A stretch of DNA of 64,000 nucleotides, taken from contig NW_027488992.1 of assembly GCF_050948215.1 (NCBI RefSeq), forward strand, positions 1 to 64,000. The letters run 5' to 3'. The notes under the pieces are model-generated. The model did not search any database and was not told where the DNA came from. It saw only the letters and a program-made list of their open reading frames with translations. This document shows positions 35,758 to 48,758 of the stretch, piece by piece (positions within the stretch are counted from its first letter, which is position 1; each line of letters starts with the position of its first letter). This stretch comes from Halictus rubicundus. Its lineage: Eukaryota > Arthropoda > Insecta > Hymenoptera > Halictidae. Both the position numbers and the translations under genes were made by a program.

Positions 35758-38700
35758 AAAACAATAAAAACCGAATTTTTTCGACGTTTTTGCTATTAGG
35801 AGGAAAGTTACACTTGTTGGTTTTATCGCAGCTATATATTAAGTAATTTTTAGCATTATTAAATTGAAACAAGTAATTCTTTGACCTAAGAAATGTGATT
35901 TAAGAGAAAGAATAAATTGTATTTTGTGTGATATATACCAGAATGTTCGTAAAGTTTTGTAACATCGCCGGACGTGTGTCGAACTAAGGAGCGGATACGC
36001 TGGGGTTCTTATCCCGTCGGTGGTAAATGTTTTTTCCCATACATCATCTTTATTTTTTCAATTTCTTATATTATTTATTCATGTGATTTTAACAATATTT
36101 TTTTAATGTTTTAAAAATATTGAAGTAACATTGATTAGGCAATGAATATTTATATTATTGTGTTCGTCTACGATTTCCGCCAGATATGAAATTGCTTGTG
36201 AAAATTGGTAAGATTCCGTGAAAAGAATTTTGAACTCTACGTCTGTCATTTCCAGAAAATCAAGAAATCAATACTGTTTGAAATGGAATCTTTTTGCGGT
36301 TCCAATTGTTTTGACCATCTTAATCGGCTATGCCCTTTTAAATCTTATCACCTATACTTGCACAGTACCGAATGACAGGCTGTTGGAACTTCCAACTTCC
36401 AACTTGGTTTCACGTTAATTTTCAACATTATAAACAATTTTGCGACAACACATTTTTACGACTGTACAGTGAACCGGAGTATAATATAAAGGAATATATA
36501 AAATCCGTTCTTTACAGATCACATCTAGTTATTTACATAAATCTAAATAGTTGTTATTGCATAATTATTTTCAATAAGGGTTATACAAATTCTGAATCAA
36601 CATTTCACTATCAAAATATATAATAAAACATCGCAAACATTTAGCATTGTCAATATACTAAAATGCTTGATAATATCAATGTGCTGATCTTCCTGCTGTA
36701 ACTCGCATCATGTCATTTTACGCCTGATTTTATTTCGAGCCGTTCGCTTCGTTGCGAGCAGCTCGCATCGTGCGAGTACTCGACTCGACTCGAAAAGCGA
36801 GTCCCGGCTCGACTGGACCCGAGCTCGGCTCGCATGTGCGAGCTTGGCTGCAGGCCTAGTGCCAGGTGGGTGCTGGGATCGGTCGGTAACGGCCCCAATG
36901 TCGAGATACTCTCGTCGGTTGTGGAACTAAGAAGGTGGAACTATCACTGATCTCAAATACCAACATCGCTAAACATGCCGCGCTCGCTACCTAAATAGAA
37001 CATTTGCTCGTGAATTACGGAAGAAACGTCAGTGACATAGGCAATAAATAAACGGATAATGCGTAGAATGAGAATAATTATTTTTTATTGTATAATTTCA
37101 TTACACTATTATTGCCTTCTTATTTTCCATATTGTGCACCATTGTAATCATTATTTTATAATCGATAGTTTATAGGTGAAATTAATTAATTTGGAACTTA
37201 TTGCGATATTTATAAAATAATGATTATTCAACAAAATATATTCTGTAATAGTTATAGAATAAAAAAAAAAAGAATAAATACAATATTCAAGTAATGACAA
37301 AATTCAATCGTTCTTATTGTGATCCGTAGTAACAAACACAGAAAATTATTTTTTTTACTTATTTAACCGATAATACCACTTCTAATGCTGGACTGCAATT
37401 ATTCAAGTAAAGGTAGTAACGAAATAAAAGTGTTATGTAATGAAACTAACTTTCGACGGATCTTATCCATATAAAGCTATTTGGTGGCAGTATTATTGCT
37501 ATTTGTACAGACACACAGATACACAGATTCTTATATCTTGCAATGCACGTTGTTTTTTTCTCCGTCAACCGATTTCGATGAAATTTTCAGCTTCTGTATC
37601 CCTAACATAGAGCTAGAGATAAAAGTTTTGAAAAGTGTCTGTCATTTTAAGTTTTAATTATAATTGTATTGATTGCTATTTTTTATACCTTATAGAATTG
37701 TTTCTTTACATTTAATATTCTTTATATTTTGTCAGCAATAAACTTTATGTATAATCATTAATTGTATTGTTAAATTTAACTTTCTGTGAGTAATTGTCAA
37801 TACATATACATTAGTAACCACATCTATTTGTCCGCGGCGAAAACCAAGCTGTCGAACTCGAGACGGGAAGGACTCGCCGCGTCTCTTTCTTTTCATATGC
37901 TGTCCTTCTTTGCGTCCGAAACTTCCGTCGTTCATTACACAAGTAAATATCATCGGAATTTTGTCATATTTGGTACCGTTTTCCTTAGAAAAATGCCACG
38001 AGTATGTTGGTGAAAGTCCGATAGAAAAATAATTAATAATGAAAAAGTTTATTTTTTTATTTAAAGGCCAGAGCTCACGCCAGTCTTTCATCTTTTCCGA
38101 ACGCTTCGACTCTCCGCGGCTCTTTCTTTCCCATACGCTGTCCTTCTTCGCGTCCGAAACATCAATCGTTCATTGCACAAGCAATTATCGTCGGAATTAT
38201 ATCATATTTGGTTTCATTTTAATCAGAAAAATGTCACGAATATGTTGGTAAAAGTTAAAAAAAAAAAAAATAACGAAAAATAAAGAAGTTTTGTGATTGG
38301 ATTAGTAGTGGTCTTCTGGTCTCACACCGATATAGCCGACAATGTGTGGCCCACTCCTCGGGGAGGACGCTTCTCTAGTTTCGCTGTCCGCTTCTCCGTG
38401 CAACATTATATGTATCGTAGACGGATATTCTCTCCTTTTGAATGCCAGTCATTCTGGTGTGCCCAGAGTTGGGCATTATTAGATAAAAATTATTTAAATA
38501 ACGATTCGAATAAAAGATACTTCATCTTTATTCGTTATTCGAAGGTTCGAATAAAAAAGGTATCCTTATTCGACGAGTATCGAATAAATAATTTTATTCG
38601 ACGAGAATTTATCCGACGAATAAAGATACTTTTTTTTATTCGAAGCGGATTTATTCAAACTACGAGAAATTTTTTCATCTTTCATCTGTATCATTTATTC

Positions 38701-39007
38701 GAAGGCTTCAAATAAATGCTCGAATAACTTTTGCCGAGTGCCGAGCTTCAAAGACCCAGCGACGACAGACGACATACAATGTAAACGGATGGAGAATCGC
38801 GCACGTATGAAAGTTTAAACTTTCAGATTTTTTTGTTACAAACTGTGGTCGTAAAAAAAATGAAAAACCTCCAAAAAATCGGAAAAATGCAGATTTCTCA
38901 AAAATTTGAAAACATGCTATTCTACTGTTTAGTTCCTTGTTAAAGTACTATAACAGGCAGTGTCGTCAATTTTTTTTAGATTTTTTGTTGTGGGACATCA
39001 TCGTCAA
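35758..39007 (+). repeat. Unit 12, class A preceding a D unit
   Basis: Class A markers, with the missing A near 38852 that also marks units 4 and 18. Followed directly by a D unit. Confidence 0.97.
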
Positions 39008-42000
39008 AAAACAATAAAAACCGAATTTTTTCGACGTTTTTGCTATTAGGAGGAAAGTTACACTTGTTGGTTTTATCGCAGCTATATATTAAGTAATTTT
39101 TAGCATTATTAAATTGAAACAAGTAATTCTTTGACGTAAGAAATGTGATTTAAGAGAAAGAATAAATTGTATTTTGTGTGATATATACCAGAATGTTCGT
39201 AAAGTTTTGTAACATCGCCGGACGTGTCGAACTAAGGAGCGGATACGCTGGGGTTCTTATCCCGTCGGTGGTAAATGTTTTTTCCCATACATCATCTTTA
39301 TTTTTTCAATTTCTTATATTATTTATTCGTGCGATTTTAACAATATTTTTTTAATGTTTTAAAAATATTGAAGTAACATTGATTAGGCAATGAATATTTA
39401 TATTATTGTGTTCGTCTACGATTTCCGCCAGATATGAAATTGCTTGTGAAAATTGGTAAGATTCCGTGAAAAGAATTTTGAACTCTACGTCTGTCATTTC
39501 CAGAAAATCAAGAAATCAATACTGTTTGAAATGGAATCTTTTTGCGGTTCCAATTGTTTTGACCATCTTAATCGGCTATGCCCTTTTAAATCTTATCACC
39601 TATACTTGCACAGTACCGAATGACAGGCTGTTGGAACTTCCAACTTCCAACTTGGTTTCACGTTAATTTTCAACATTATAAACAATTTTGCGACAACACA
39701 TTTTTACGACTGTACAGTGAACCGGAGTATAATGTAAAGGAATATATAAAATACCGTTCTTTACAGATCACATCTAGTTATTTACATAAATCTAAATAGT
39801 TGTTATTGCATAATTATTTTCAATAAGGGTTATACAAATTCTGAATCAACATTTCACTATCAAAATATATAATAAAACATCGCAAACATTTAGCATTGTC
39901 AATATACTAAAATGCTTGATAATATCAATGTGCTGATCTTCCTGCTGTAACTCGCATCATGTCATTTTACGCCTGATTTTATTTCGAGCCGTTCGCTTCG
40001 TTGCGAGCAGCTCGCATCGTGCGAGTACTCGACTCGACTCGAAAAGCGAGTCCCGGCTCGACTGGACCCGAGCTCGGCTCGCATGTGCGAGCTTGGCTGC
40101 AGGCCTAGTGCCAGGTGGGTGCTGGGATCGGTCGGTAACGGCCCCAATGTCGAGATACTCTCGTCGGTTGTGGAACTAAGAAGGTGGAACTATCACTGAT
40201 CTCAAATACCAACATCGCTAAACATGCCGCGCTCGCTACCTAAATAGAACATTTGCTCGTGAATTACGGAAGAAACGTCAGTGACATAGGCAATAAATAA
40301 ACGGATAATGCGTAGAATGAGAATAATTATTTTTTATTGTATAATTTCATTACACTATTATTGCCTTCTTATTTTCCATATTGTGCACCATTGTAATCAT
40401 TATTTTATAATCGATAGTTTATAGGTGAAATTAATTAATTTGGAACTTATTGCGATATTTATAAAATAATGATTATTCAACAAAATATATTCTGTAATAG
40501 TTATAGAATAAACAAAAAGAATAAATACAATATTCAAGTAATGACAAAATTCAATCGTTCTTATTGTGATCCGTAGTAACAAACACAGAAAATTATTTTT
40601 TTACTTATTTAACCGATAATACCACTTCTAATGCTGGACTGCAATTATTCAAGTAAAGGTAGTAACGAAATAAAAGTGTTATGTAATGAAACTAACTTTC
40701 GACGGATCTTATCCATATAAAGCTATTTGGTGGCAGTATTATTGCTATTTGTACAGACACACAGATACACAGATTCTTATATCTTGCAATGCACGTTGTT
40801 TTTTTCTCCGTCAACCGATTTCGATGAAATTTTCAGCTTCTGTATCCCTAACATAGAGCTAGAGATAAAAGTTTTGAAAAGTGTCTGTCATTTTAAGTTT
40901 TAATTATAATTGTATTGATTGCTATTTTTTATACCTTATAGAATTGTTTCTTTACATTTAATATTCTTTATATTTTGTCAGCAATAAACTTTATGTATAA
41001 TCATTAATTGTATTGTTAAATTTAACTTTCTGTGAGTAATTGTCAATACATATACATTAGTAACCACATCTATTTGTCCGCGGCGAAAACCAAGCTGTCG
41101 AACTCGAGACGGGAAGGACTCGCCGCGTCTCTTTCTTTTCATATGCTGTCCTTCTTTGCGTCCGAAACTTCCGTCGTTCATTACACAAGTAAATATCATC
41201 GGAATTTTGTCATATTTGGTACCGTTTTCCTTAGAAAAATGCCACGAGTATGTTGGTGAAAGTCCGATAGAAAAATAATTAATAATGAAAAAGTTTATTT
41301 TTTTATTTAAAGGCCAGAGCTCACGCCAGTCTTTCATCTTTTCCGAACGCTTCGACTCTCCGCGGCTCTTTCTTTCCCATACGCTGTCCTTCTTCGCGTC
41401 CGAAACATCAATCGTTCATTGCACAAGCAATTATCGTCGGAATTATATCATATTTGGTTTCATTTTAATCAGAAAAATGTCACGAATATGTTGGTAAAAG
41501 TTAAAAAAAAAAAAAATAACGAAAAATAAAGAAGTTTTGTGATTGGATTAGTAGTGGTCTTCTGGTCTCACACCGATATAGCCGACAATGTGTGGCCCAC
41601 TCCTCGGGGAGGACGCTTCTCTAGTTTCGCTGTCCGCTTCTCCGTGCAACATTATATGTATCGTAGACGGATATTCTCTCCTTTTGAATGCCAGTCATTC
41701 TGGTGTGCCCAGAGTTGGGCATTATTAGATAAAAATTATTTAAATAACGATTCGAATAAAAGATACTTCATCTTTATTCGTTATTCGAAGGTTCGAATAA
41801 AAAAGGTATCCTTATTCGACGAGTATCGAATAAATAATTTTATTCGACGAGAATTTATCCGACGAATAAAGATACTTTTTTTTATTCGAAGCGGATTTAT
41901 TCGAACTACGAGAAATTTTTTCATCTTTCATCTGTATCATTTATTCGAAGGCTTCAAATAAATGCTCGAATAACTTTTGCCGAGTGCCGAGCTTCAAAGA

Positions 42001-42254
42001 CCCAGCGACGACAGACGACATACAATGTAAACGGATGGAGAATCGCGCACGTATGAAAGTTTAAACTTTCAGATTTTTTTGTTACAAACTGTGGTCGTAA
42101 AAAAAAATGAAAAACCTCCAAAAAATCGGAAAAATGCAGATTTCTCAAAAATTTGAAAACATGCTATTCTACTGTTTAGTTCCTTGTTAAAGTACTATAA
42201 CAGGCAGTGTCGTCAATTTTTTTTAGATTTTTTGTTGTGGGACATCATCGTCAA
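39008..42254 (+). repeat. Unit 13, class D
   Basis: D markers at the left end (GACGTAAG, CGGACGTGTCG, TTCGTGCG), AATGTAAAGG near 39731 and AAAATACCG near 39750, with CATGTG and AATAAACAAAAAG. The right part carries TATTCGAAC, whereas D units 5 and 19 carry TATTCAAAC. Confidence 0.96.
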
Positions 42255-45200
42255 AAAACAATAAAAACCGAATTTTTTCGACGTTTTTGCTATTAGGAGG
42301 AAAGTTACACTTGTTGGTTTTATCGCAGCTATATATTAAGTAATTTTTAGCATTATTAAATTGAAACAAGTAATTCTTTGACCTAAGAAATGTGATTTAA
42401 GAGAAAGAATAAATTGTATTTTGTGTGATATATACCAGAATGTTCGTAAAGTTTTGTAACATCGCCGGACGTGTGTCGAACTAAGGAGCGGATACGCTGG
42501 GGTTCTTATCCCGTCGGTGGTAAATGTTTTTTCCCATACATCATCTTTATTTTTTCAATTTCTTATATTATTTATTCATGTGATTTTAACAATATTTTTT
42601 TAATGTTTTAAAAATATTGAAGTAACATTGATTAGGCAATGAATATTTATATTATTGTGTTCGTCTACGATTTCCGCCAGATATGAAATTGCTTGTGAAA
42701 ATTGGTAAGATTCCGTGAAAAGAATTTTGAACTCTACGTCTGTCATTTCCAGAAAATCAAGAAATCAATACTGTTTGAAATGGAATCTTTTTGCGGTTCC
42801 AATTGTTTTGACCATCTTAATCGGCTATGCCCTTTTAAATCTTATCACCTATACTTGCACAGTACCGAATGACAGGCTGTTGGAACTTCCAACTTCCAAC
42901 TTGGTTTCACGTTAATTTTCAACATTATAAACAATTTTGCGACAACACATTTTTACGACTACACGGTACAGTGAACCGGAGTATAATATAAAGGAATATA
43001 TAAAATACCGTTCTTTACAGATCACATCTAGTTATTTACATAAATCTAAATAGTTGTTATTGCATAATTATTTTCAATAAGGGTTATACAAATTCTGAAT
43101 CAACATTTCACTATCAAAATATATAATAAAACATCGCAAACATTTAGCATTGTCAATATACTAAAATGCTTGATAATATCAATGTGCTGATCTTCCTGCT
43201 GTAACTCGCATCATGTCATTTTACGCCTGATTTTATTTCGAGCCGTTCGCTTCGTTGCGAGCAGCTCGCATCGTGCGAGTACTCGACTCGACTCGAAAAG
43301 CGAGTCCCGGCTCGACTGGACCCGAGCTCGGCTCGCATATGCGAGCTTGGCTGCAGGCCTAGTGCCAGGTGGGTGCTGGGATCGGTCGGTAACGGCCCCA
43401 ATGTCGAGATACTCTCGTCGGTTGTGGAACTAAGAAAGTGGAACTATCACTGATCTCAAATACCAACATCGCTAAACATGCCGCGCTCGCTACCTAAATA
43501 GAACATTTGCTCGTGAATTACGGAAGAAACGTCAGTGACATAGGCAATAAATAAACGGATAATGCGTAGAATGAGAATAATTATTTTTTATTGTATAATT
43601 TCATTACACTATTATTGCCTTCTTATTTTCCGTATTATTCACCATTGTAATCATTATTTTATAATCGATAGTTTATAGGTGAAATTAATTAATTTGGAAC
43701 GTATTGCGATATTTATAAAATAATGATTATTCAACAAAATATATTCTGTAATAGTTATAGAATAAACAAAAAGAATAAATACAATATTCAAGTAATGACA
43801 AAATTCAATCGTTCTTATTGTGATCCGTAGTAACAAACACAGAAAATTATTTTTTTACTTATTTAACCGATAATACCACTTCTAATGCTGGACTGCAATT
43901 ATTCAAGTAAAGGTAGTAACGAAATAAAAGTGTTATGTAATGAAACTAACTTTCGACGGATCTTATCCATATAAAGCTATTTGGTGGCAGTATTATTGCT
44001 ATTTGTACAGACACACAGATACACAGATTCTTATATCTTGCAATGCACGTTGTTTTTTTCTCCGTCAACCGATTTCGATGAAATTTTCAGCTTCTGTATC
44101 CCTAACATAGAGCTAGAGATAAAAGTTTTGAAAAGTGTCTGTCATTTTAAGTTTTAATTATAATTGTATTGATTGCTATTTTTTATACCTTATAGAATTG
44201 TTTCTTTACATTTAATATTCTTTATATTTTGTCAGCAATAAACTTTATGTATAATCATTAATTGTATTGTTAAATTTAACTTTCTGTGAGTAATTGTCAA
44301 TACATATACATTAGTAACCACATCTATTTGTCCGCGGCGAAAACCAAGCTGTCGAACTCGAGACGGGAAGGACTCGCCGCGTCTCTTTCTTTTCATATGC
44401 TGTCCTTCTTTGCGTCCGAAACTTCCGTCGTTCATTACACAAGTAAATATCATCGGAATTTTGTCATATTTGGTACCGTTTTCCTTAGAAAAATGCCACG
44501 AGTATGTTGGTGAAAGTCCGATAGAAAAATAATTAATAATGAAAAAGTTTATTTTTTTATTTAAAGGCCAGAGCTCACGCCAGTCTTTCATCTTTTCCGA
44601 ACGCTTCGACTCTCCGCGGCTCTTTCTTTCCCATACGCTGTCCTTCTTCGCGTCCGAAACATCAATCGTTCATTGCACAAGCAATTATCGTCGGAATTAT
44701 ATCATATTTGGTTTCATTTTAATCAGAAAAATGTCACGAATATGTTGGTAAAAGTTAAAAAAAAAAAAAATAACGAAAAATAAAGAAGTTTTGTGATTGG
44801 ATTAGTAGTGGTCTTCTGGTCTCACACCGATATAGCCGACAATGTGTGGCCCACTCCTCGGGGAGGACGCTTCTCTAGTTTCGCTGTCCGCTTCTCCGTG
44901 CAACATTATATGTATCGTAGACGGATATTCTCTCCTTTTGAATGCCAGTCATTCTGGTGTGCCCAGAGTTGGGCATTATTAGATAAAAATTATTTAAATA
45001 ACGATTCGAATAAAAGATACTTCATCTTTATTCGTTATTCGAAGGTTCGAATAAAAAAGGTATCCTTATTCGACGAGTATCGAATAAATAATTTTATTCG
45101 ACGAGAATTTATCCGACGAATAAAGATACTTTTTTTTATTCGAAGCGGATTTATTCGAACTACGAGAAATTTTTTCATCTTTCATCTGTATCATTTATTC

Positions 45201-45508
45201 GAAGGCTTCAAATAAATGCTCGAATAACTTTTGCCGAGTGCCGAGCTTCAAAGACCCAGCGACGACAGACGACATACAATGTAAACGGATGGAGAATCGC
45301 GCACGTATGAAAGTTTAAACTTTCAGATTTTTTTGTTACAAATTGTGGTCGTAAAAAAAAATGAAAAACCTCCAAAAAATCGGAAAAATGCAGATTTCTC
45401 AAAAATTTGAAAACATGCTATTCTACTGTTTAGTTCCTTGTTAAAGTACTATAACAGGCAGTGTCGTCAATTTTTTTTAGATTTTTTGTTGTGGGACATC
45501 ATCGTCAA
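42255..45508 (+). repeat. Unit 14, class B with ACACG insertion
   Basis: 3254 bp because of the ACACG insertion near 42960. Full B marker set with A-like TACCTTATAG, TTTGTCAG and TTGTTAAATTT. Last unit of HOR copy 1. Confidence 0.97.
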
Positions 45509-48500
45509 AAAACAATAAAAACCGAATTTTTTCGACGTTTTTGCTATTAGGAGGAAAGTTACACTTGTTGGTTTTATCGCAGCTATATATTAAGTAATTT
45601 TTAGCATTATTAAATTGAAACAAGTAATTCTTTGACCTAAGAAATGTGATTTAAGAGAAAGAATAAATTGTATTTTGTGTGATATATACCAGAATGTTCG
45701 TAAAGTTTTGTAACATCGCCGGACGTGTGTCGAACTAAGGAGCGGATACGCTGGGGTTCTTATCCCGTCGGTGGTAAATGTTTTTTCCCATACATCATCT
45801 TTATTTTTTCAATTTCTTATATTATTTATTCATGTGATTTTAACAATATTTTTTTAATGTTTTAAAAATATTGAAGTAACATTGATTAGGCAATGAATAT
45901 TTATATTATTGTGTTCGTCTACGATTTCCGCCAGATATGAAATTGCTTGTGAAAATTGGTAAGATTCCGTGAAAAGAATTTTGAACTCTACGTCTGTCAT
46001 TTCCAGAAAATCAAGAAATCAATACTGTTTGAAATGGAATCTTTTTGCGGTTCCAATTGTTTTGACCATCTTAATCGGCTATGCCCTTTTAAATCTTATC
46101 ACCTATACTTGCACAGTACCGAATGACAGGCTGTTGGAACTTCCAACTTCCAACTTGGTTTCACGTTAATTTTCAACATTATAAACAATTTTGCGACAAC
46201 ACATTTTTACGACTGTACAGTGAACCGGAGTATAATATAAAGGAATATATAAAATCCGTTCTTTACAGATCACATCTAGTTATTTACATAAATCTAAATA
46301 GTTGTTATTGCATAATTATTTTCAATAAGGGTTATACAAATTCTGAATCAACATTTCACTATCAAAATATATAATAAAACATCGCAAACATTTAGCATTG
46401 TCAATATACTAAAATGCTTGATAATATCAATGTGCTGATCTTCCTGCTGTAACTCGCATCATGTCATTTTACGCCTGATTTTATTTCGAGCCGTTCGCTT
46501 CGTTGCGAGCAGCTCGCATCGTGCGAGTACTCGACTCGACTCGAAAAGCGAGTCCCGGCTCGACTGGACCCGAGCTCGGCTCGCATGTGCGAGCTTGGCT
46601 GCAGGCCTAGTGCCAGGTGGGTGCTGGGATCGGTCGGTAACGGCCCCAATGTCGAGATACTCTCGTCGGTTGTGGAACTAAGAAGGTGGAACTATCACTG
46701 ATCTCAAATACCAACATCGCTAAACATGCCGCGCTCGCTACCTAAATAGAACATTTGCTCGTGAATTACGGAAGAAACGTCAGTGACATAGGCAATAAAT
46801 AAACGGATAATGCGTAGAATGAGAATAATTATTTTTTATTGTATAATTTCATTACACTATTATTGCCTTCTTATTTTCCATATTGTGCACCATTGTAATC
46901 ATTATTTTATAATCGATAGTTTATAGGTGAAATTAATTAATTTGGAACTTATTGCGATATTTATAAAATAATGATTATTCAACAAAATATATTCTGTAAT
47001 AGTTATAGAATAAAAAAAAAAAGAATAAATACAATATTCAAGTAATGACAAAATTCAATCGTTCTTATTGTGATCCGTAGTAACAAACACAGAAAATTAT
47101 TTTTTTTACTTATTTAACCGATAATACCACTTCTAATGCTGGACTGCAATTATTCAAGTAAAGGTAGTAACGAAATAAAAGTGTTATGTAATGAAACTAA
47201 CTTTCGACGGATCTTATCCATATAAAGCTATTTGGTGGCAGTATTATTGCTATTTGTACAGACACACAGATACACAGATTCTTATATCTTGCAATGCACG
47301 TTGTTTTTTTCTCCGTCAACCGATTTCGATGAAATTTTCAGCTTCTGTATCCCTAACATAGAGCTAGAGATAAAAGTTTTGAAAAGTGTCTGTCATTTTA
47401 AGTTTTAATTATAATTGTATTGATTGCTATTTTTTATACCTTATAGAATTGTTTCTTTACATTTAATATTCTTTATATTTTGTCAGCAATAAACTTTATG
47501 TATAATCATTAATTGTATTGTTAAATTTAACTTTCTGTGAGTAATTGTCAATACATATACATTAGTAACCACATCTATTTGTCCGCGGCGAAAACCAAGC
47601 TGTCGAACTCGAGACGGGAAGGACTCGCCGCGTCTCTTTCTTTTCATATGCTGTCCTTCTTTGCGTCCGAAACTTCCGTCGTTCATTACACAAGTAAATA
47701 TCATCGGAATTTTGTCATATTTGGTACCGTTTTCCTTAGAAAAATGCCACGAGTATGTTGGTGAAAGTCCGATAGAAAAATAATTAATAATGAAAAAGTT
47801 TATTTTTTTATTTAAAGGCCAGAGCTCACGCCAGTCTTTCATCTTTTCCGAACGCTTCGACTCTCCGCGGCTCTTTCTTTCCCATACGCTGTCCTTCTTC
47901 GCGTCCGAAACATCAATCGTTCATTGCACAAGCAATTATCGTCGGAATTATATCATATTTGGTTTCATTTTAATCAGAAAAATGTCACGAATATGTTGGT
48001 AAAAGTTAAAAAAAAAAAAATAACGAAAAATAAAGAAGTTTTGTGATTGGATTAGTAGTGGTCTTCTGGTCTCACACCGATATAGCCGACAATGTGTGGC
48101 CCACTCCTCGGGGAGGACGCTTCTCTAGTTTCGCTGTCCGCTTCTCCGTGCAACATTATATGTATCGTAGACGGATATTCTCTCCTTTTGAATGCCAGTC
48201 ATTCTGGTGTGCCCAGAGTTGGGCATTATTAGATAAAAATTATTTAAATAACGATTCGAATAAAAGATACTTCATCTTTATTCGTTATTCGAAGGTTCGA
48301 ATAAAAAAGGTATCCTTATTCGACGAGTATCGAATAAATAATTTTATTCGACGAGAATTTATCCGACGAATAAAGATACTTTTTTTTATTCGAAGCGGAT
48401 TTATTCAAACTACGAGAAATTTTTTCATCTTTCATCTGTATCATTTATTCGAAGGCTTCAAATAAATGCTCGAATAACTTTTGCCGAGTGCCGAGCTTCA

Positions 48501-48758
48501 AAGACCCAGCGACGACAGACGACATACAATGTAAACGGATGGAGAATCGCGCACGTATGAAAGTTTAAACTTTCAGATTTTTTTGTTACAAACTGTGGTC
48601 GTAAAAAAAAATGAAAAACCTCCAAAAAATCGGAAAAATGCAGATTTCTCAAAAATTTGAAAACATGCTATTCTACTGTTTAGTTCCTTGTTAAAGTACT
48701 ATAACAGGCAGTGTCGTCAATTTTTTTTAGATTTTTTGTTGTGGGACATCATCGTCAA
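45509..48758 (+). repeat. Unit 15, class A
   Basis: Plain class A, like unit 1, with the common TATCGTAG form. The A run near 48006 is one base shorter than in other units. First unit of HOR copy 2. Confidence 0.97.

Larger units (their letters stand above)
26007..45508 (+). repeat. Higher-order repeat copy 1, units A-B-C-A-D-B
   Basis: Six consecutive units (starts 26007, 29258, 32507, 35758, 39008, 42255) carry the class order A B C A D B, which restarts at 45509. Total length is 19,502 bp. Class markers include the 1-bp insertion giving AAAATACCG in B and in this D, the GACGTAAG and CGTGTCGAAC changes in D, the TTCCGTATTATTC triple change in B, and the ATTTTATCAG/TTGTTTAAATTT pair in C. 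Compared with the next HOR copy, unit 9 differs at 28666 (C instead of G), unit 10 lacks the ACACG insertion, unit 11 has G at 34862 and unit 13 has CGAAC where unit 19 has CAAAC. The second copy is therefore not an exact assembly duplicate. Confidence 0.9.
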